Source: Coxiellaceae bacterium UBA1530 (GTDB lineage Bacteria > Pseudomonadota > Gammaproteobacteria > Coxiellales > Coxiellaceae). From it: a stretch of DNA of 14,762 nucleotides. Both the position numbers and the translations under genes were made by a program. The DNA lies in assembly GCA_002323325.1 (NCBI GenBank), contig DCQA01000053.1, forward strand, positions 1-14,762, given 5' to 3'. This document shows positions 6,401 to 13,180 of this stretch, piece after piece. A model generated the notes under the pieces. It was given only the letters and a program-made list of their open reading frames with translations, ran no database searches and was not told where the DNA came from. The number at the start of each line of letters is the position of its first letter. Positions within the stretch are counted from its first letter, which is position 1.

Positions 6401-8539
6401 CTGTACTAAATCATTGGACTTCGAATGATTCGACGATGCTATAGTTAAACTTTCTTTATCAGCTACTTGAGTAGGTTTTCCATCTTGGGAACTACTATAA
6501 GGTCTTGGTGTCAGACTAAATATTTTATTCCTAGGCAAAGATATTATAGGCCTTTTTACCGATAAAAAATCCTGTGTCATAAGAACTGATGTACGATTCG
6601 TTAGTGGATTATATAGTAGAGCATTTTTTGTTGTATTTAACTGATGTGAGAGGTCTTTTTTCATCAAACTCGAAGCTTTACGATTATTTCTTGCAGCTAC
6701 GCTTTCTTCACCAAGTCGCATTGGTTCTGCACTTTGAATTGATGCCTGTAATGCTGATGCTTCGGCTCGTGTTTTAAGTACTTTGGAACCTAATTGTCTA
6801 GTCACTTCTGCTTTTACTTTATTCCAAGCTTCAAGATTTTTTCCTGCAGTATTTATGACAGCTTCGCCTTCTTCGCCAAGTTGCATTTCTTCTGCACTTT
6901 GAATTGATGCCAGTAATGCAGATGCATCGGCTTGTGTTGCAGGTACTATAACTAATTGTTTAGTCACTTCTGCTATTTTTTCGTTCCAAGCGTTAAGATA
7001 TCCCCTTGCAGTGGTTACGACGTCACAATCGCTAAATCCCAATGCTACTCGGTTATTAATTGCTTCTGCTATTGCTGATGCTTCGACTTGTGTTTCAGGT
7101 TCTTGAATAGTAGATAAAAAACGTGAATTTTCAGCCAGACTTTGTTGAAAAGCTTCAAGCTTTTGGATTGCGTCAGATAGGCCATCGTCTTTGCTAAGTT
7201 CCAGCGTCTTTCCTTGCTGAATTAATCGAGTGAACTCGGCCTCATTGTCTTTCGTTACGTTAGTGAAACTAGTTAATTGTTGTTTCACTTGTACTTTGAC
7301 TTTTCTCAAAAATTCTATAACTTTATCAGGCATTGTAGGATCAGGAGTTATTTCAGCCATTGTACGATCAGAAGTTATTGATGAAGAATTCACAAGCGGA
7401 TTCATTAACTCAGCAGAATAACTATCCGGAGAAACATTTTTTGAGGGTAGCTTTAGGAGCTCAATATCATCTTGTTCCAAACCATCTACTTTAACTTTTT
7501 CAAAAAAAGCCTCGGTTGCTTTGGTGATTTTTTCAGGATCAACTTCGTCAACAATTTGCTCGATGAGTTTCTTAAAGCCTTGCTTGAAGGTAGTGGGCTT
7601 ATCATTCGCAAAATATGTTACAACAGCAGTAGCAACAGCAGTAGTAAATCCCATCACTTTTAACCATGAAGTTAACGTTGTTAAATCTGATTTTGCCTCT
7701 TCTTTTTTTTGTGATGGTGGTTGGTATGTTAAATGATGCGTTATCTCTGAGCCTGGCAACGTGATCGTGGGTAGCTTCGTCTTATTACCAACCCTATCAC
7801 CCAGGCCATCATGCTCTTTGAATTGCTTCAATGTTTGTTTGATAATACTGATTGCCGAATACGCAGCTTCTTCTCCTTCTTCTCCTTTTTTAGAGATGAT
7901 AAAGCAATCTTGCCCTTCTCGTTCTTCATAACGCACACCTTCAGGTAACCCAGTGTCTAGAGTAATGAAGTTAATATGATTAACGTTATTTGATGACTGA
8001 CTCTCCACCAGGTGTCTAAATAAGAGCATAAACTGCAATCGCAATGCCTCTAATGGATCGTTATGAGAATTAACACAACGAACAGTCACCCCATGCTGAT
8101 CAGTCTTTTGTGTGACATCAAATAAACAGGGTTCTTCTTCTGCCGTGGCATCAGACCCAGATTTTTTTTCTGCTGGGGGTGACTCCTGAACAATCTTAAC
8201 AGAGTAAGATTCTGGAATACTTGATACATCTGGAGGGTTAGTCACTGAAGTTGGGTTATTACCGTCAATGCTTGTTAGTGTAATAGTCCATGATTGAAGA
8301 CCACCAGCTTTCGACTCAACGTTGTGCACTGGTTTCTTATCTTTTCCATCATGAGTGTCATCGTCACTTATCGGTTGCATCATGAATTGTGAAACTATTT
8401 TTTTATCAGCTGATTTCTTTACATTCTCACTATCTAAAAACAAATGTTGGATTTTTTGGTAGTTGAGATGAGCAGCCTGAATGGCTATCGCTTGCTTAGC
8501 TAATTCCTTGTCACTGTTGGTTTTATCACTACTGCCCAT
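3470..8539 (-). CDS. Giant hypothetical protein, 1689 residues, effector-like
   Basis: One uninterrupted frame of 1689 codons. The start is supported by GGAG six bases ahead of the ATG. No known catalytic motif was recognised and there is no N-terminal signal peptide. Visible parts are a charged N-terminal region with acidic stretches (about 134-136 and 220-224); a short hydrophobic segment (about 297-311); three tandem repeats of about 52-55 residues (483-625); a serine cluster (850-857); one ankyrin-like motif (about 888-900, D-G-N-G-N-A-F-H-N-I-V); a Ser/Pro/His-rich linker (about 1040-1165); a hydrophobic stretch (1171-1190); and a long helical C-terminal region (about 1220-1680). It ends in T-P-H-A-I. 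The build (very long, multi-segment, mostly helical, no enzyme signature) resembles secreted effectors or large scaffold proteins of intracellular bacteria, but this is inference. A 35-codon ORF overlaps its start, and inverted repeats lie upstream. Confidence 0.85.
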   Translation of the reverse strand: MGSSDKTNSDKELAKQAIAIQAAHLNYQKIQHLFLDSENVKKSADKKIVSQFMMQPISDDDTHDGKDKKPVHNVESKAGGLQSWTITLTSIDGNNPTSVTNPPDVSSIPESYSVKIVQESPPAEKKSGSDATAEEEPCLFDVTQKTDQHGVTVRCVNSHNDPLEALRLQFMLLFRHLVESQSSNNVNHINFITLDTGLPEGVRYEEREGQDCFIISKKGEEGEEAAYSAISIIKQTLKQFKEHDGLGDRVGNKTKLPTITLPGSEITHHLTYQPPSQKKEEAKSDLTTLTSWLKVMGFTTAVATAVVTYFANDKPTTFKQGFKKLIEQIVDEVDPEKITKATEAFFEKVKVDGLEQDDIELLKLPSKNVSPDSYSAELMNPLVNSSSITSDRTMAEITPDPTMPDKVIEFLRKVKVQVKQQLTSFTNVTKDNEAEFTRLIQQGKTLELSKDDGLSDAIQKLEAFQQSLAENSRFLSTIQEPETQVEASAIAEAINNRVALGFSDCDVVTTARGYLNAWNEKIAEVTKQLVIVPATQADASALLASIQSAEEMQLGEEGEAVINTAGKNLEAWNKVKAEVTRQLGSKVLKTRAEASALQASIQSAEPMRLGEESVAARNNRKASSLMKKDLSHQLNTTKNALLYNPLTNRTSVLMTQDFLSVKRPIISLPRNKIFSLTPRPYSSSQDGKPTQVADKESLTIASSNHSKSNDLVQRSTSPKMSTSSDWPVYDSYGEHEVLSRFDIIKGISLSVGTSEAGMVLAISNSDNNRTLNITMSEITPETLPLIAGGVAEVIGNDSVSNALIHSGHYENPILMILNQLPLDDLSQKQLEVLYSFSQIASSVVQPNRLDSSSSSVSTAGSDQVPLLNRFDKGIVDALIRKSPNEGSLEDGNGNAFHNIVIKNLQENHQKKLVDILTKGIEFNVCKFYYNYLCTDNHLSMQLRKKNAKLIPTLNRALALVQGSGQANREVMAASLAAVKVSSAEKSSLFKLVKFVVRNTLTHSRIRDTAVGIVKNQFVLAKEYYKNHISQRIKQPEVSTVTMSREESLSNQVVPGSVVTQKTTTDPDHGMGKIFLAKPPTLGARKASGRNDLKAVYLPSGSLNSHWISPSTVRRPVAMPHYHSSFSNGLTHNGPSHSLFDAGQSALPSSSPTHGVITSSSGTLNPSTPIDARIALAAVFLTAVSKQWLPLCSPLIRSFSNVLSVDPNSWSWWQGQSDLSEDRKLEECSEGIASDLADYFDSSNPRKWDWLNTSISNKMEMFEQPEAHKKLLVSGLSIYCLQNQDVFLDTSNHPHQVEFPAFLKKYNNEGNGALIYKAIFNHEFISSAPIDEIQHRISFLREHDITVLDTDKKLKKQFSGWLKDAPANENVIAKAKALSECDPPLITQETITKCFVTRVVKYIRDTSGEDLIASTSAEKTQYTDELAQHFINAIDVNVSDEALCRAISKDQILNAGNVTLVKQAFIQACEAKFGASNSDGFDKTKLFLDSISSIVKQVDLLSTHNKSQNWIVRLEVFEIELKKLIDNCESLEKTCVNQVVQTQIETLFTAIAESGDGDEAKLESIRNTLKVLEALSPESYKNALEKVFYQPLLELIQSYDETTQTPYTITFFSFSLFELPKNQHNKKFIELFQSMHKAGVSEDELKGWLESALKDHIKAKDLVTNALKECNEYPLAVEVVKGSGMTPHAI
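6665..7093 (-). repeat. Three tandem repeats within the giant protein
   Basis: Residues 483-534, 535-589 and 590-625 of the giant protein start alike: TQVEASAIAEAI, TQADASALLASI and TRAEASALQASI. Units one and two continue with matching LNAWNEKIAEVTKQL and LEAWNKVKAEVTRQL. The third unit is truncated. At the DNA level units two and three are still close: 6869-6938 and 6704-6773 differ at 8 of 70 bases by eye. This points to a fairly recent internal duplication. Confidence 0.85.
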
Positions 8540-8636
8540 ATCTCACTCCGAAACTGATCGTTAGAGCCCCTTGTGGAGACGTTGAGATGAATCCCAAGGC
8601 ATCAAGCAATTTAGAAAAACACGATTGAAAACTCAT
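8529..8636 (-). CDS. Possible 35-residue leader ORF overlapping the giant gene start
   Basis: The minus strand has an ATG at 8634-8636 with GGAG nine bases ahead. It runs 35 codons to a TAG at 8529-8531, starting MSFQSCFSKLLDALGFIS. Its last 11 bases overlap the first 11 of the giant gene in another frame. The peptide has a short amphipathic-looking N-terminus and no recognised similarity. The overlap suggests that ribosomes finishing it could restart on the giant gene. It may also be a chance frame. Confidence 0.3.
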   Translation of the reverse strand: MSFQSCFSKLLDALGFISTSPQGALTISFGVRYGQ

Positions 8637-8691
8637 GTGCTACTACTCCAATAGCAAAAAATGGATATTTAAACGAAAGAAGTCACGTTAC

Positions 8692-8748
8692 CACCTAAAT
8701 ATACCGAAACTATATTAAGACAATATTAAATTAACACTTATTTAGGTG
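8692..8748. promoter_or_regulatory. 10-bp inverted repeat in the promoter region of the giant gene
   Basis: CACCTAAATA (8692-8701) and TATTTAGGTG (8739-8748) are perfect inverted copies 37 bases apart. They lie 103-160 bases ahead of the leader/giant gene start on the minus strand. Between and over them are very AT-rich promoter-like boxes; one option is minus-strand TTCACC with a 16-base gap to TAATAT. The layout fits two operator half-sites for a dimeric or looping regulator. The loop is too long for a simple terminator hairpin. Confidence 0.4.
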
Positions 8749-8753
8749 AAAAA

Positions 8754-8815
8754 AAGGACAATATCAGGCATGTCTTCGATTTTTAAGAACGATGCTTGCC
8801 CACTACTGCCTGATA
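8754..8815 (-). terminator. Long-loop inverted repeat plus T run at the end of queF
   Basis: On the minus strand TATCAGGCA (8807-8815, inside the last codons of queF) pairs perfectly with TGCCTGATA (8762-8770). After a short TTGTCC a run of seven T follows (about 8749-8755). A 9-bp stem followed by a T run suggests a terminator for tsaB-queF. The 36-base loop is unusually long and the T run begins six bases after the stem, so efficiency is doubtful. Confidence 0.35.
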
Positions 8816-9642
8816 GTGTGTCTGGTTAAGTCCGGTTGAAAGCCAGGTGTAGCACGCCATGGGCTAATGTCTAACCCACCTCGTCGAGTAAAACAGGCTT
8901 CTACACACAAAGCTTCAGGCTGACAACGACGCAAGATATCTGTGAACATTCGCTCAACACACATCTCATGAAACTCATTGTGCAATCGGTAAGACACCCA
9001 ATATTTAAATAATCCATTTAAATCAATAGGTTGACCTTTGTAATGCACAGCTACCGATGCCCAATCAGGCTGGCCGGTGACCAAGCAATTGGATTTAAAC
9101 AAGTGCGTATACAGTGTTTCTTGCACGTATTCGCCCTTCCTCGTAGAAAGGTAATCCGGTCTGACACTGTACGTGTCGCAACTCACCTCCAAATCATCCA
9201 AACACTGCCCGGTGAAACTGCACCAGACACGCCCCTCACACGCCTTCAATGATTGCAAAGTAACACGCACCTCACCACATGCAGCCTGAGACAAATCACG
9301 TTGCAAGGATGCCGTTACAGCATCCAGATCATCAAACCGTGTTTGATTAAACGAATTTAAATATAATTTCAATGACTTAGACTCAACTAATGCAGCAGAA
9401 TCACATGATACATCGAACATTAATAGAGCCGCTTGAGGCTTACCCTGAGGATTTAGCCAAGACAGTTCATAACCCACCCAACGGTCAAAGCCTTGAAAAG
9501 GTAATGACCCAGAGAGACCCAACGCAGAACGATTAGCGGTGCGAGGAATAGAGACTAATAACTCCGGCGCGTACTGATCACGATAGTTGACTGTTTGCCC
9601 TAATGGGCTTGCCTCTACCGCTTGCTTTAGTTCTTCTGTCAT
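8803..9642 (-). CDS. queF: NADPH-dependent 7-cyano-7-deazaguanine reductase QueF
   Basis: Cytoplasmic enzyme that reduces the nitrile preQ0 to the amine preQ1 in queuosine tRNA modification. At 279 residues it is the long two-domain proteobacterial (E. coli-like) type rather than the short Bacillus type. The substrate-binding motif ESKSLKLYLNSFN is at residues 87-99. The catalytic block SNCLVTGQPDWASV is at 184-197, with nucleophile Cys186 and acid Asp193. HNEFHE (221-226) and RRGGLDISPWR (253-263) are also family hallmarks. The ATG at 9642 has GAGG about eight bases ahead. Only 18 bases separate it from the stop of tsaB, so the two are probably one transcript. All key residues are present. 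Confidence 0.96.
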   Translation of the reverse strand: MTEELKQAVEASPLGQTVNYRDQYAPELLVSIPRTANRSALGLSGSLPFQGFDRWVGYELSWLNPQGKPQAALLMFDVSCDSAALVESKSLKLYLNSFNQTRFDDLDAVTASLQRDLSQAACGEVRVTLQSLKACEGRVWCSFTGQCLDDLEVSCDTYSVRPDYLSTRKGEYVQETLYTHLFKSNCLVTGQPDWASVAVHYKGQPIDLNGLFKYWVSYRLHNEFHEMCVERMFTDILRRCQPEALCVEACFTRRGGLDISPWRATPGFQPDLTRHTIRQ

Positions 9643-9660
9643 TGTTCATACCTCATTTCA

Positions 9661-10344
9661 CTAAGAGTTTTTTGGCTCATGAGCCACTTGATTGCGCAAA
9701 TACAATGGCTCAACTGTTAAAGGGCTGGTTGTTGTTTGTGTTAATAAACGCGCTTGTGCCAGTGTTAACATCGCTTCTGCATCAGGGACACATTCTAGAT
9801 CACCCCGTTTGATGGCTTCTGGCATTTCGGGTAACGACGATTGATAGACTGACCAGGCATTACCCACACAATTCCAAGAATCACCAGGCCACACCCATGC
9901 ATCCGCACGCGTCAAAGCATCGGATAACACGGGTTGCATAATACCTTCTGCATCACACACATACCCACCCCAATACAGACTATCCATGCGAGCATCCCAT
10001 GCAGCTAACACCCGTTTAACGTCATGAGTGGCATAAGCGGTTTGCGCTAATACTTGCAACGTGGATAGAGGTATCACCGGGATATCCGCACCAAACGCTA
10101 ATCCTTGCGCAAAGCCTGTTGCTAATCGGACACCCATAAAACTCCCAGGACCATGAGTAAACGCAATGGCGTCTAAGCTCGACAACTCAACACCGGCTTC
10201 TTGCAGCAAACCATCAATCAGCGGCAACATACGCTGCGAATGCTCACGTGGCATCGGCTCTGTGTGAGACACACAACGACCTTGATGTAACACTGCCACA
10301 GAACCTGTCGCTGTTGCGGTGTCAAACGCTAAAATGGATGGCAT
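9661..10344 (-). CDS. tsaB: tRNA t6A37 threonylcarbamoyl transferase complex subunit TsaB
   Basis: TsaB partners TsaD and TsaE in making N6-threonylcarbamoyladenosine at position 37 of ANN-decoding tRNAs; it is a scaffold with an ASKHA fold. The N-terminus ILAFDTATATGSVAVL and the block FTHGPGSFMGVRLATGFAQGLAFG are diagnostic. The frame is open back to 10413, but I place the start at the ATG 10342-10344. This gives MPSILAFDTA, the normal family start, with GGAG about nine bases ahead. The extra 23 residues of the longer version are unlike the family. The resulting 227 residues match the usual length. The gene is followed closely by queF and diverges from pabB. Confidence 0.93.
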   Translation of the reverse strand: MPSILAFDTATATGSVAVLHQGRCVSHTEPMPREHSQRMLPLIDGLLQEAGVELSSLDAIAFTHGPGSFMGVRLATGFAQGLAFGADIPVIPLSTLQVLAQTAYATHDVKRVLAAWDARMDSLYWGGYVCDAEGIMQPVLSDALTRADAWVWPGDSWNCVGNAWSVYQSSLPEMPEAIKRGDLECVPDAEAMLTLAQARLLTQTTTSPLTVEPLYLRNQVAHEPKNS

Positions 10345-10416
10345 TACCCCTATCTCCGGGCTGTTTTTTGGGTACAATATGATGCGTATTTTAACTGGAA
10401 GAAGCAAGCACAAAAC
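10345..10416. promoter_or_regulatory. Short divergent gap between tsaB and pabB
   Basis: These 72 bases must carry the start signals for both directions. A plus-strand TACAAT (10373-10378) is the best -10 candidate for pabB, without a good -35. The minus strand shows AT-rich sequence but no clear promoter. No ribosome site of normal spacing is seen before pabB; the nearest is GGAAG, about 14 bases away. Confidence 0.35.
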
Positions 10417-11799
10417 ATGACCTGCCTGACCCTACCCTACCCCAATGACAGCGGTGACCTGTTTGCTCGTTTTGCCTCATGGCCATTTGCCATATTTCTC
10501 GATAGCGGAAGAGATGCTAATACCCACCGTCGATTCGATATCATCAGTGCAGCGCCTAACAAGCGACTGATTTCGTATGGCCGTTGCCAACATCTTCAAA
10601 CCGACAACCATACCCACTACCACCATGACACGCTGTTTGATGTCTTAAAAACAAAAATAGCGCATCACCCCCGCGTCAGTGATGCACCCAAACACCTGCC
10701 ATTTACCACCGGCGCATTAGGCTTTTTGGGTTACGATGCCGGACATCAACTCGAAACCCTTCCACATCATCGCTATCAAGACATCGCACTCCCCGATGCT
10801 GTGATCGGCCTTTATGATTGGAGCATTGTGGTGGATCATCAACAACAAGCAGCCTGGCTGATATCCTCATTAGACGCTCATCACGACACCATCATGCATA
10901 TCCTTTCGACACTGAAGCAACCCCTCCTATCAATATCACACTTTCAACTTCAGCAAGCATTTAAACCTTGTATTACAGCGTCAGAGTATCAACAGGCGTT
11001 TCATCAGCTCAAACGACATATTCGCGATGGAAATTGCTACCAAGCCAATTTATGTCAGCGTTTTCAAACCACTTACCAAGGATCACCTTTTACAGCCTAC
11101 CAACACCTACGACAACACCACAGCTCGCCGTTTAGTGGTTTTTTTCACACCCCTTGGGGTGACATCCTCAGCCATTCACCAGAACGCTTTATTCGCATTC
11201 AAGATCGACAAGTCATCACACAACCCATCAAAGGCACAGCACCGCGTGATACAGATCCTGAAAAAGATACAGCACTTGCCAGAGCCTTATTACGCAGTGA
11301 AAAAGATCGTGCTGAAAATTGTATGATTGTTGATTTACTGAGAAATGACTTAGCACGCACGTGTGATGCTGTCGATGTACCTGCCCTGTGTGAACTGCAT
11401 AGCTTCCCTAATGTGCATCACCTCATCAGTACCATTACCGGTCAACAACAAGTCGATCAGCACAGCCTCGACACCTTAAAAACGTGTTTCCCTGGTGGAT
11501 CGATTACCGGTGCGCCAAAAATTCGTGCGATGGAAATCCTCGCAGAACTGGAACCCTTTCACCGTTCAGCGTATTGTGGTTCGCTGTTATATTGTGATAC
11601 CAACGGCAGCCTGGATAGCAATATTTTGATTCGCACCTTACTGTGCGTTAACAATACCCTATATGCTTATGCCGGCGGCGGCATTGTGCATGATTCACAA
11701 GCAGACACCGAGTACCAAGAAACGCTCACCAAAATTGGCCGTTTGTTACAACTCTTAGAATCCGCCTTCCTCATCAGCACTAAGGAACCTCTATGCTAG
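10417..11799 (+). CDS. pabB: Aminodeoxychorismate synthase component I
   Basis: Converts chorismate plus ammonia to 4-amino-4-deoxychorismate, the first committed step to p-aminobenzoate and folate. Ammonia comes from the glutaminase PabA, which is not in this window. The chorismate-binding domain fills the C-terminal part. PIKGTAPR is at 270-277, and Lys272 in PIKGT distinguishes PabB from anthranilate synthase TrpE (which has PIAGT). ENCMIVDLLRND is at 300-311, CFPGGSITGAPK at 357-368 and GGGIVHDS at 420-427, with E-Y at 432-433. The N-terminal region has RRFDIISAAP (38-47) and TGALGFLGYDAG (98-109). The 460-residue length is normal for a stand-alone enzyme, with no fused PabA or PabC. The stop overlaps the start of xseA by 7 bases (ATGCTAG), which suggests translational coupling. 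Confidence 0.95.
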   Translation: MTCLTLPYPNDSGDLFARFASWPFAIFLDSGRDANTHRRFDIISAAPNKRLISYGRCQHLQTDNHTHYHHDTLFDVLKTKIAHHPRVSDAPKHLPFTTGALGFLGYDAGHQLETLPHHRYQDIALPDAVIGLYDWSIVVDHQQQAAWLISSLDAHHDTIMHILSTLKQPLLSISHFQLQQAFKPCITASEYQQAFHQLKRHIRDGNCYQANLCQRFQTTYQGSPFTAYQHLRQHHSSPFSGFFHTPWGDILSHSPERFIRIQDRQVITQPIKGTAPRDTDPEKDTALARALLRSEKDRAENCMIVDLLRNDLARTCDAVDVPALCELHSFPNVHHLISTITGQQQVDQHSLDTLKTCFPGGSITGAPKIRAMEILAELEPFHRSAYCGSLLYCDTNGSLDSNILIRTLLCVNNTLYAYAGGGIVHDSQADTEYQETLTKIGRLLQLLESAFLISTKEPLC

Positions 11800-13133
11800 C
11801 TCATGCCACACAGACACTCAGTGTTTCAGAACTCAACCAGCAAGCGAGTCAATGCTTAGAGCAACAGTTTCGAGTCGTGCATGTTGTTGGTGAGATCTCC
11901 AACCTTGCATGCCCCAGTTCAGGTCATTGGTATTTTTCTCTCAAAGATCAACACGCACAAGTGCGTTGTGCTTTCTTTAAAGCTCGACATCGTAACACCA
12001 TCCCCGTGCCTAAAAATGGTGATGAAGTATTGGTATTAGCTCGAGTCAGTTTATACGCACCACGAGGAGACTACCAACTGATCATTCAACAACTCACACC
12101 ACACGGTGAAGGTCGCTGGCACATCGCATTTGAACAATTGAAAACTAAACTCGATGCAAAAGGCTGGTTTCGCGAAGAGCACAGACAACCCCTACCCAAG
12201 TACCCCAAACGCATCGGCATCATCGCCTCACCGACGAGTGCAGCATTGCAAGACATTCTTAACGTTACGCGACGTCGCTTCCCAGCAATTCCTCTGATCA
12301 TTTATCCGTGTATCGTGCAAGGTGAAAAAGCGGCTGACAGCATTTGCCAAGCGCTTGAGAGTGCTCATCAACGCCAAGAAGTGGATGTCTTATTGCTGGC
12401 ACGCGGCGGTGGATCGATTGAAGACTTATGGCCATTCAATGAAGAACGTGTCGCACAAGCTATATTCAATAGTCAACTTCCCGTAGTCACCGGCATTGGT
12501 CATGAGATTGATCACACCATTGCCGACTTTGTTGCCGATCAACGCGGAGCCACTCCCAGCGCTGCAGCAGAACTCATCACACCCGATCAATCCGAGATCC
12601 AACAACAATTAACTGCACTACATGATCGCCTTATTCATGCGATGAAACGCCTCTTAAAGCAACAACAGGTACAACTAGGACACCTTAAAAAACGTTTAAT
12701 ACATCCCTCTCAACAATTAGCACAACAGCAAACCACACTCACTGCGTTACAAGAACGACTCACTCTTAGCATTCATCGTTTACAACAACAACAGGCCCAA
12801 GCACTGGATCACCACCAAGCTCGCTTACTCGCCCAATCACCGGATAAAGTAATACACCATGCGCGAAACTCCCTTAATGCTGACCGACAACGCCTTCATC
12901 AGTGCATGACCCAACAGGTTAAGCAACAACGAGATGCTGTTCATTTACTGGCACGTACATTAGACGCACACAGTCCGTTGAAAACTCTTGAACGTGGCTA
13001 TGCCATTGTTCACCATCGAGGAAGCACCACGACGGATATCTCAGCCATCAATCCAGGCGATACTATCGCAATACAGGTTCATCATGGCTCATTGGAATGT
13101 ACCGTTGATGAAATTAACACCGAGAAATCGTAA
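11793..13133 (+). CDS. xseA: Exodeoxyribonuclease VII large subunit
   Basis: Catalytic subunit of exonuclease VII, which degrades single-stranded DNA from both ends; it works with several copies of the small subunit XseB, not present here. The N-terminal OB-fold covers about residues 8-105 (VVGEISNLACPSSGHWYFSL). The catalytic domain covers about 130-300 with IGIIASPTSAALQDIL, LLARGGGSIEDLWPFNEE (201-218) and GIGHEIDHTIADFVADQRGA (234-253, followed by TPSAAAEL). A glutamine-rich coiled coil follows (about 265-390), then the C-terminal segment SPLKTLERGYAIV. The 446-residue length is normal. The ATG has AGGAA a few bases ahead and lies inside the end of pabB, so expression is likely coupled. 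The pairing with pabB is positional, not functional. Confidence 0.96.
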   Translation: MLAHATQTLSVSELNQQASQCLEQQFRVVHVVGEISNLACPSSGHWYFSLKDQHAQVRCAFFKARHRNTIPVPKNGDEVLVLARVSLYAPRGDYQLIIQQLTPHGEGRWHIAFEQLKTKLDAKGWFREEHRQPLPKYPKRIGIIASPTSAALQDILNVTRRRFPAIPLIIYPCIVQGEKAADSICQALESAHQRQEVDVLLLARGGGSIEDLWPFNEERVAQAIFNSQLPVVTGIGHEIDHTIADFVADQRGATPSAAAELITPDQSEIQQQLTALHDRLIHAMKRLLKQQQVQLGHLKKRLIHPSQQLAQQQTTLTALQERLTLSIHRLQQQQAQALDHHQARLLAQSPDKVIHHARNSLNADRQRLHQCMTQQVKQQRDAVHLLARTLDAHSPLKTLERGYAIVHHRGSTTTDISAINPGDTIAIQVHHGSLECTVDEINTEKS

Positions 13134-13180
13134 GTGTTAACCTGAGAATAGACAAAAATAAAGCTGAAAATAGTATTAAT

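Noticed and set aside
7621..7650. Short CAACAGCAGTA direct repeat inside the giant gene
   Set aside because: Two copies only, explained by the Ala/Thr/Val-rich hydrophobic segment it encodes.
3933..7736. Several 60-86 codon plus-strand ORFs inside the giant gene
   Set aside because: They are antisense frames of a long gene, with serine/leucine-rich composition and no ribosome sites.
9031..9812. Plus-strand ORFs antisense to queF and tsaB
   Set aside because: The minus-strand proteins carry complete family motifs; these are shadows.
10345..10413. Longer N-terminus for TsaB
   Set aside because: The 23 extra residues do not look like the family start, and MPSILAFDTA at 10344 does.
11027..11326. 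99-codon ORF in another frame inside pabB
   Set aside because: It lies entirely within the conserved chorismate-binding domain of pabB and has no family features.
12086..12608. Minus-strand ORFs inside xseA
   Set aside because: Antisense to conserved catalytic motifs of xseA; composition is a mirror of that gene.
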